From assembly GCA_030043175.1 (NCBI GenBank), contig JASHYD010000946.1:1-8279 (forward strand): a stretch of 8,279 nt of DNA, written 5' to 3'. Below are positions 7,314 through 8,279 of the stretch, piece after piece (position 1 is the stretch's first letter; every line of letters starts with the position of its first letter). The stretch is from Xanthobacteraceae bacterium. GTDB taxonomy: Bacteria; Pseudomonadota; Alphaproteobacteria; Rhizobiales; Xanthobacteraceae. The translations under genes and the position numbers were made by a program. The notes beneath the pieces were generated by a model. That model saw nothing but the letters and a program-made list of their open reading frames with translations, was not told the origin of the DNA and searched no databases.

Positions 7314-7332
7314 GCGCTACGAATTGTAGCAT
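7314..7332. promoter_or_regulatory. Operator-like inverted repeat before the repressor gene
   Basis: GCGCTAC-GAATT-GTAGCAT contains a perfect GCTAC-N5-GTAGC dyad and matches the ATGCTAC-N5-GTAGCAT consensus in 12 of 14 arm positions. It starts 31 bases before the repressor start codon and covers the predicted -10 element, as expected for autorepression. Confidence 0.65.
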
Positions 7333-7352
7333 GAACGGCAAGGCCGCGCCAA
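7323..7352 (-). promoter_or_regulatory. Candidate promoter of the repressor-protease operon
   Basis: On the minus strand TTGGCG (7352-7347) is separated by 18 bases from TACAAT (7328-7323). Transcription would begin near 7316, leaving a leader of about 33 bases. The -10 element sits in the inverted repeat at the same position as TACATA does in the repeat before the gene at 3722. Confidence 0.5.
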
Positions 7353-7363
7353 TTTTTGGCGCG
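7345..7363. repeat. Inverted repeat overlapping the repressor -35 element
   Basis: CGCGCCAA (7345-7352), a TTT centre and TTGGCGCG (7356-7363) form a perfect 8-bp inverted repeat. It covers the predicted -35 hexamer. It could be a second protein-binding site on this promoter or chance in GC-rich DNA; on RNA it would form a tight hairpin. Confidence 0.45.
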
Positions 7364-7596
7364 CCCAAATTCGGCGGGAATTTGTAGGTACGCACTGGAA
7401 AAGGCTTGCATTGCACACGCATAATTGCCCTCAGTCTGAATAGGAATAAAACCTGCACTTGATGTCAGCTAAAAAAATTCAGCAATATAAACAGAAAATT
7501 GTATTTTATGGGACATCGATCCTAAAAGCAGTACAGCGAATTTAATCTTTGCTTGGGTGTATCGCCGGAAAACTGACTTGCATTGCAGTCGCACAC
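7364..7596. other. Intergenic region, AT-rich in its second half
   Basis: No gene is supported here. From about 7440 to 7550 the DNA is much richer in A and T than its surroundings, which may reflect upstream promoter DNA, a nucleoid-protein site or foreign origin. Open frames in this stretch lack coding character. Confidence 0.4.
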
Positions 7597-7615
7597 ATGC
7601 TGCGGATCGTAGCAT
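7597..7615. promoter_or_regulatory. Third operator-like inverted repeat, before the small secreted-protein gene
   Basis: ATGCTGC-GGATC-GTAGCAT matches the shared consensus in 13 of 14 arm positions, with G for A in the left arm. It lies about 195 bases before the start at 7810. A TATAAA (7616-7621) follows directly on the plus strand and could be a -10 element, though no good -35 pairs with it. Confidence 0.5.
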
Positions 7616-7798
7616 TATAAAGTGTAATCCTGTGACGATCGTACGGCGCGCAGCAGGCCGGCACGTTGTCCACAACAGTGTCGGCGACGCCGTCGAGTGC
7701 ATGGGGTTTCTCCAGCGCGAGTCCGTGGGATCAGGATGACGGGAAAATCGGCAGTAACCGCGCACGCATTTCGAGTGTGTAAATTAGAAAAACCAATA

Positions 7799-7804
7799 GG
7801 GAGA
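7799..7804 (+). promoter_or_regulatory. Ribosome binding site of the small secreted-protein gene
   Basis: GGGAGA lies 5 bases before the ATG at 7810 and supports that start, which is also the start of a well-formed signal peptide. Confidence 0.6.
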
Positions 7805-7809
7805 CAGCA

Positions 7810-8172
7810 ATGCGTCAATTTATGATGACGGTGACGGCCCTCGCGGCGCTTGGACCTATGGTGGCCACAGTACAAGCTGAGATCCTCCATGGAGGGCCCA
7901 TGAAGAACGGAAATCAGTGCTTCAAGTATTCTGCCGGAAATGACAAGGATGGGCGGTTTGGCACCTGGGGCGCCTGTCCGCAAGAAGCCAACTTGAGGCC
8001 GACCGCAGCGCCTCGACTACTCCCGCCAGACGGCGGAGCCGCAGGTCGGACAGAAATCACTGACGTGGCGGGTGCGCGTATCGCGCTGGGTCCTGTGGAC
8101 AGTCACTTCAGCCAGATCATTGTGGCGACCAGGAATAGCACGGCCGCAAACGACACGATGGTTTTCTCATAA
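7810..8172 (+). CDS. Small secreted protein, C-terminus probably altered by frameshift
   Basis: The first 60 or so residues look genuine: a signal peptide with a likely cut after VQA (residue 23), then EILHGGPMKNGNQCFKYSAG and KDGRFGTWGACPQ. I associate this kind of short secreted protein with Bradyrhizobium and relatives; no function is known to me. Cys37 and Cys56 could form a disulfide. After about residue 60 the frame loses character and runs antisense into the transposase gene. In frame 3, bases 8010-8060 encode ASTTPARRRSRRSDRNH and stop at 8061-8063, a short basic tail that looks more natural. A frameshift near 7985-8010 is therefore likely, and the intact frame to 8172 is probably an accident of decay or of the neighbouring insertion. 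A BlaI-type operator-like repeat lies upstream. Confidence 0.6.
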   Translation: MRQFMMTVTALAALGPMVATVQAEILHGGPMKNGNQCFKYSAGNDKDGRFGTWGACPQEANLRPTAAPRLLPPDGGAAGRTEITDVAGARIALGPVDSHFSQIIVATRNSTAANDTMVFS

Positions 8173-8279
8173 CGTGTAGCGATGCGGCGATAATGCTTGA
8201 TTTTGTTAATGAACCGCTCGACCAAGTTGCGCTCTTTGTAGAGGTCCTTGTCGTACGGGATAGCCTGCGAGCGGGAGCG
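8064..8279 (-). mobile_element. End of an IS5-family insertion sequence, continuing beyond the window
   Basis: The right edge carries the 3' end of an IS5-family element, recognised from its transposase. The exact boundary is not fixed: it should lie between the old stop at 8063 and the transposase stop at 8103. GGGTCCTGTGGACAG (8088-8102) is a candidate terminal inverted repeat, but its partner end is outside the window and I cannot confirm it. Confidence 0.6.
8103..8279 (-). CDS. IS5-family transposase, C-terminal part only
   Basis: The minus strand is open from the window edge to a TGA at 8105-8103, giving the last 58 residues of a transposase. It contains PYDKDLYKERNLVERFINKI followed by KHYRRIATRYEKT. 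The spacing Tyr14-x2-Arg17-x3-Glu21-x6-Lys28 is exactly the Y(2)R(3)E(6)K signature of IS4/IS5-type DDE transposases, where the Glu is the last catalytic acid. The Lys-x-x-Arg-Arg and ATRYEKT blocks are typical of the IS5 group (IS427-like). The N-terminal two-thirds, with both catalytic Asp residues, lie outside the window. The visible part shows no damage. Confidence 0.9.
   Translation of the reverse strand, partial: RSRSQAIPYDKDLYKERNLVERFINKIKHYRRIATRYEKTIVSFAAVLFLVATMIWLK

Noticed and set aside
7396..7412. Sigma-54-like TGG...TTGCA promoter
   Set aside because: The spacing between the GG and GC elements is one base short of the required value.
7469..7765. Minus-strand open frame of 98 codons in the intergenic region
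   Set aside because: It crosses the AT-rich stretch and the third dyad, lacks a good ribosome site and has no protein-like pattern.
1..8279. CRISPR array
   Set aside because: No evenly spaced direct repeats were seen in the window.

Overview
The window looks like a chromosomal accessory segment from an alphaproteobacterium close to Bradyrhizobium. It is GC-rich, has a DUF1800/DUF1501 gene pair, a short secreted protein of a kind I associate with Bradyrhizobium, and an IS5-type insertion sequence. The genus is inferred from protein style, not from a marker gene.

Left edge (1-760): this is decayed DNA. Bases 1 to about 112 hold a 5'-truncated piece of an ATP-dependent DNA ligase on the minus strand. 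It abuts a badly frameshifted tyrosine recombinase on the plus strand (about 106-600), whose Arg, His-x-x-Arg, Trp and Tyr positions are still readable but lie in different frames. A possible terminator near 727-750 serves the next operon.

Middle (762-3532, minus strand): a two-gene operon encodes a DUF1800 protein followed immediately by a DUF1501 protein with a twin-arginine signal. Beyond it (3722-4300, minus) is a secreted, probably beta-rich protein of 192 residues that I do not recognise.

Right half (4567-7283, minus strand): a BlaI/MecI/CopY-family repressor gene overlaps by one base the gene for an M56 (BlaR1-type) membrane metalloprotease. The protease keeps the zinc motif, but its outer domain is not a penicillin-binding domain. 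It appears to hold a DUF3471-like segment, then two copies of a 90-residue module (about 32% identical, ungapped) on either side of a VHL-like beta domain.

Three copies of one inverted repeat, consensus ATGCTAC-N5-GTAGCAT, lie at 4387-4405 (before the secreted 192-residue protein), 7314-7332 (before the repressor) and 7597-7615 (before the small secreted protein at 7810). Two of them overlap a promoter-like -10 element in the same way. My inference is that this is a small BlaI-type regulon: the M56 sensor detects something in the periplasm, the repressor is inactivated, and the operon plus two secreted proteins are induced.

Right edge (7810-8279): the small secreted-protein gene seems to have lost its native C-terminus by a frameshift, and its reading frame runs antisense into the end of an IS5-family transposase that continues past the window.
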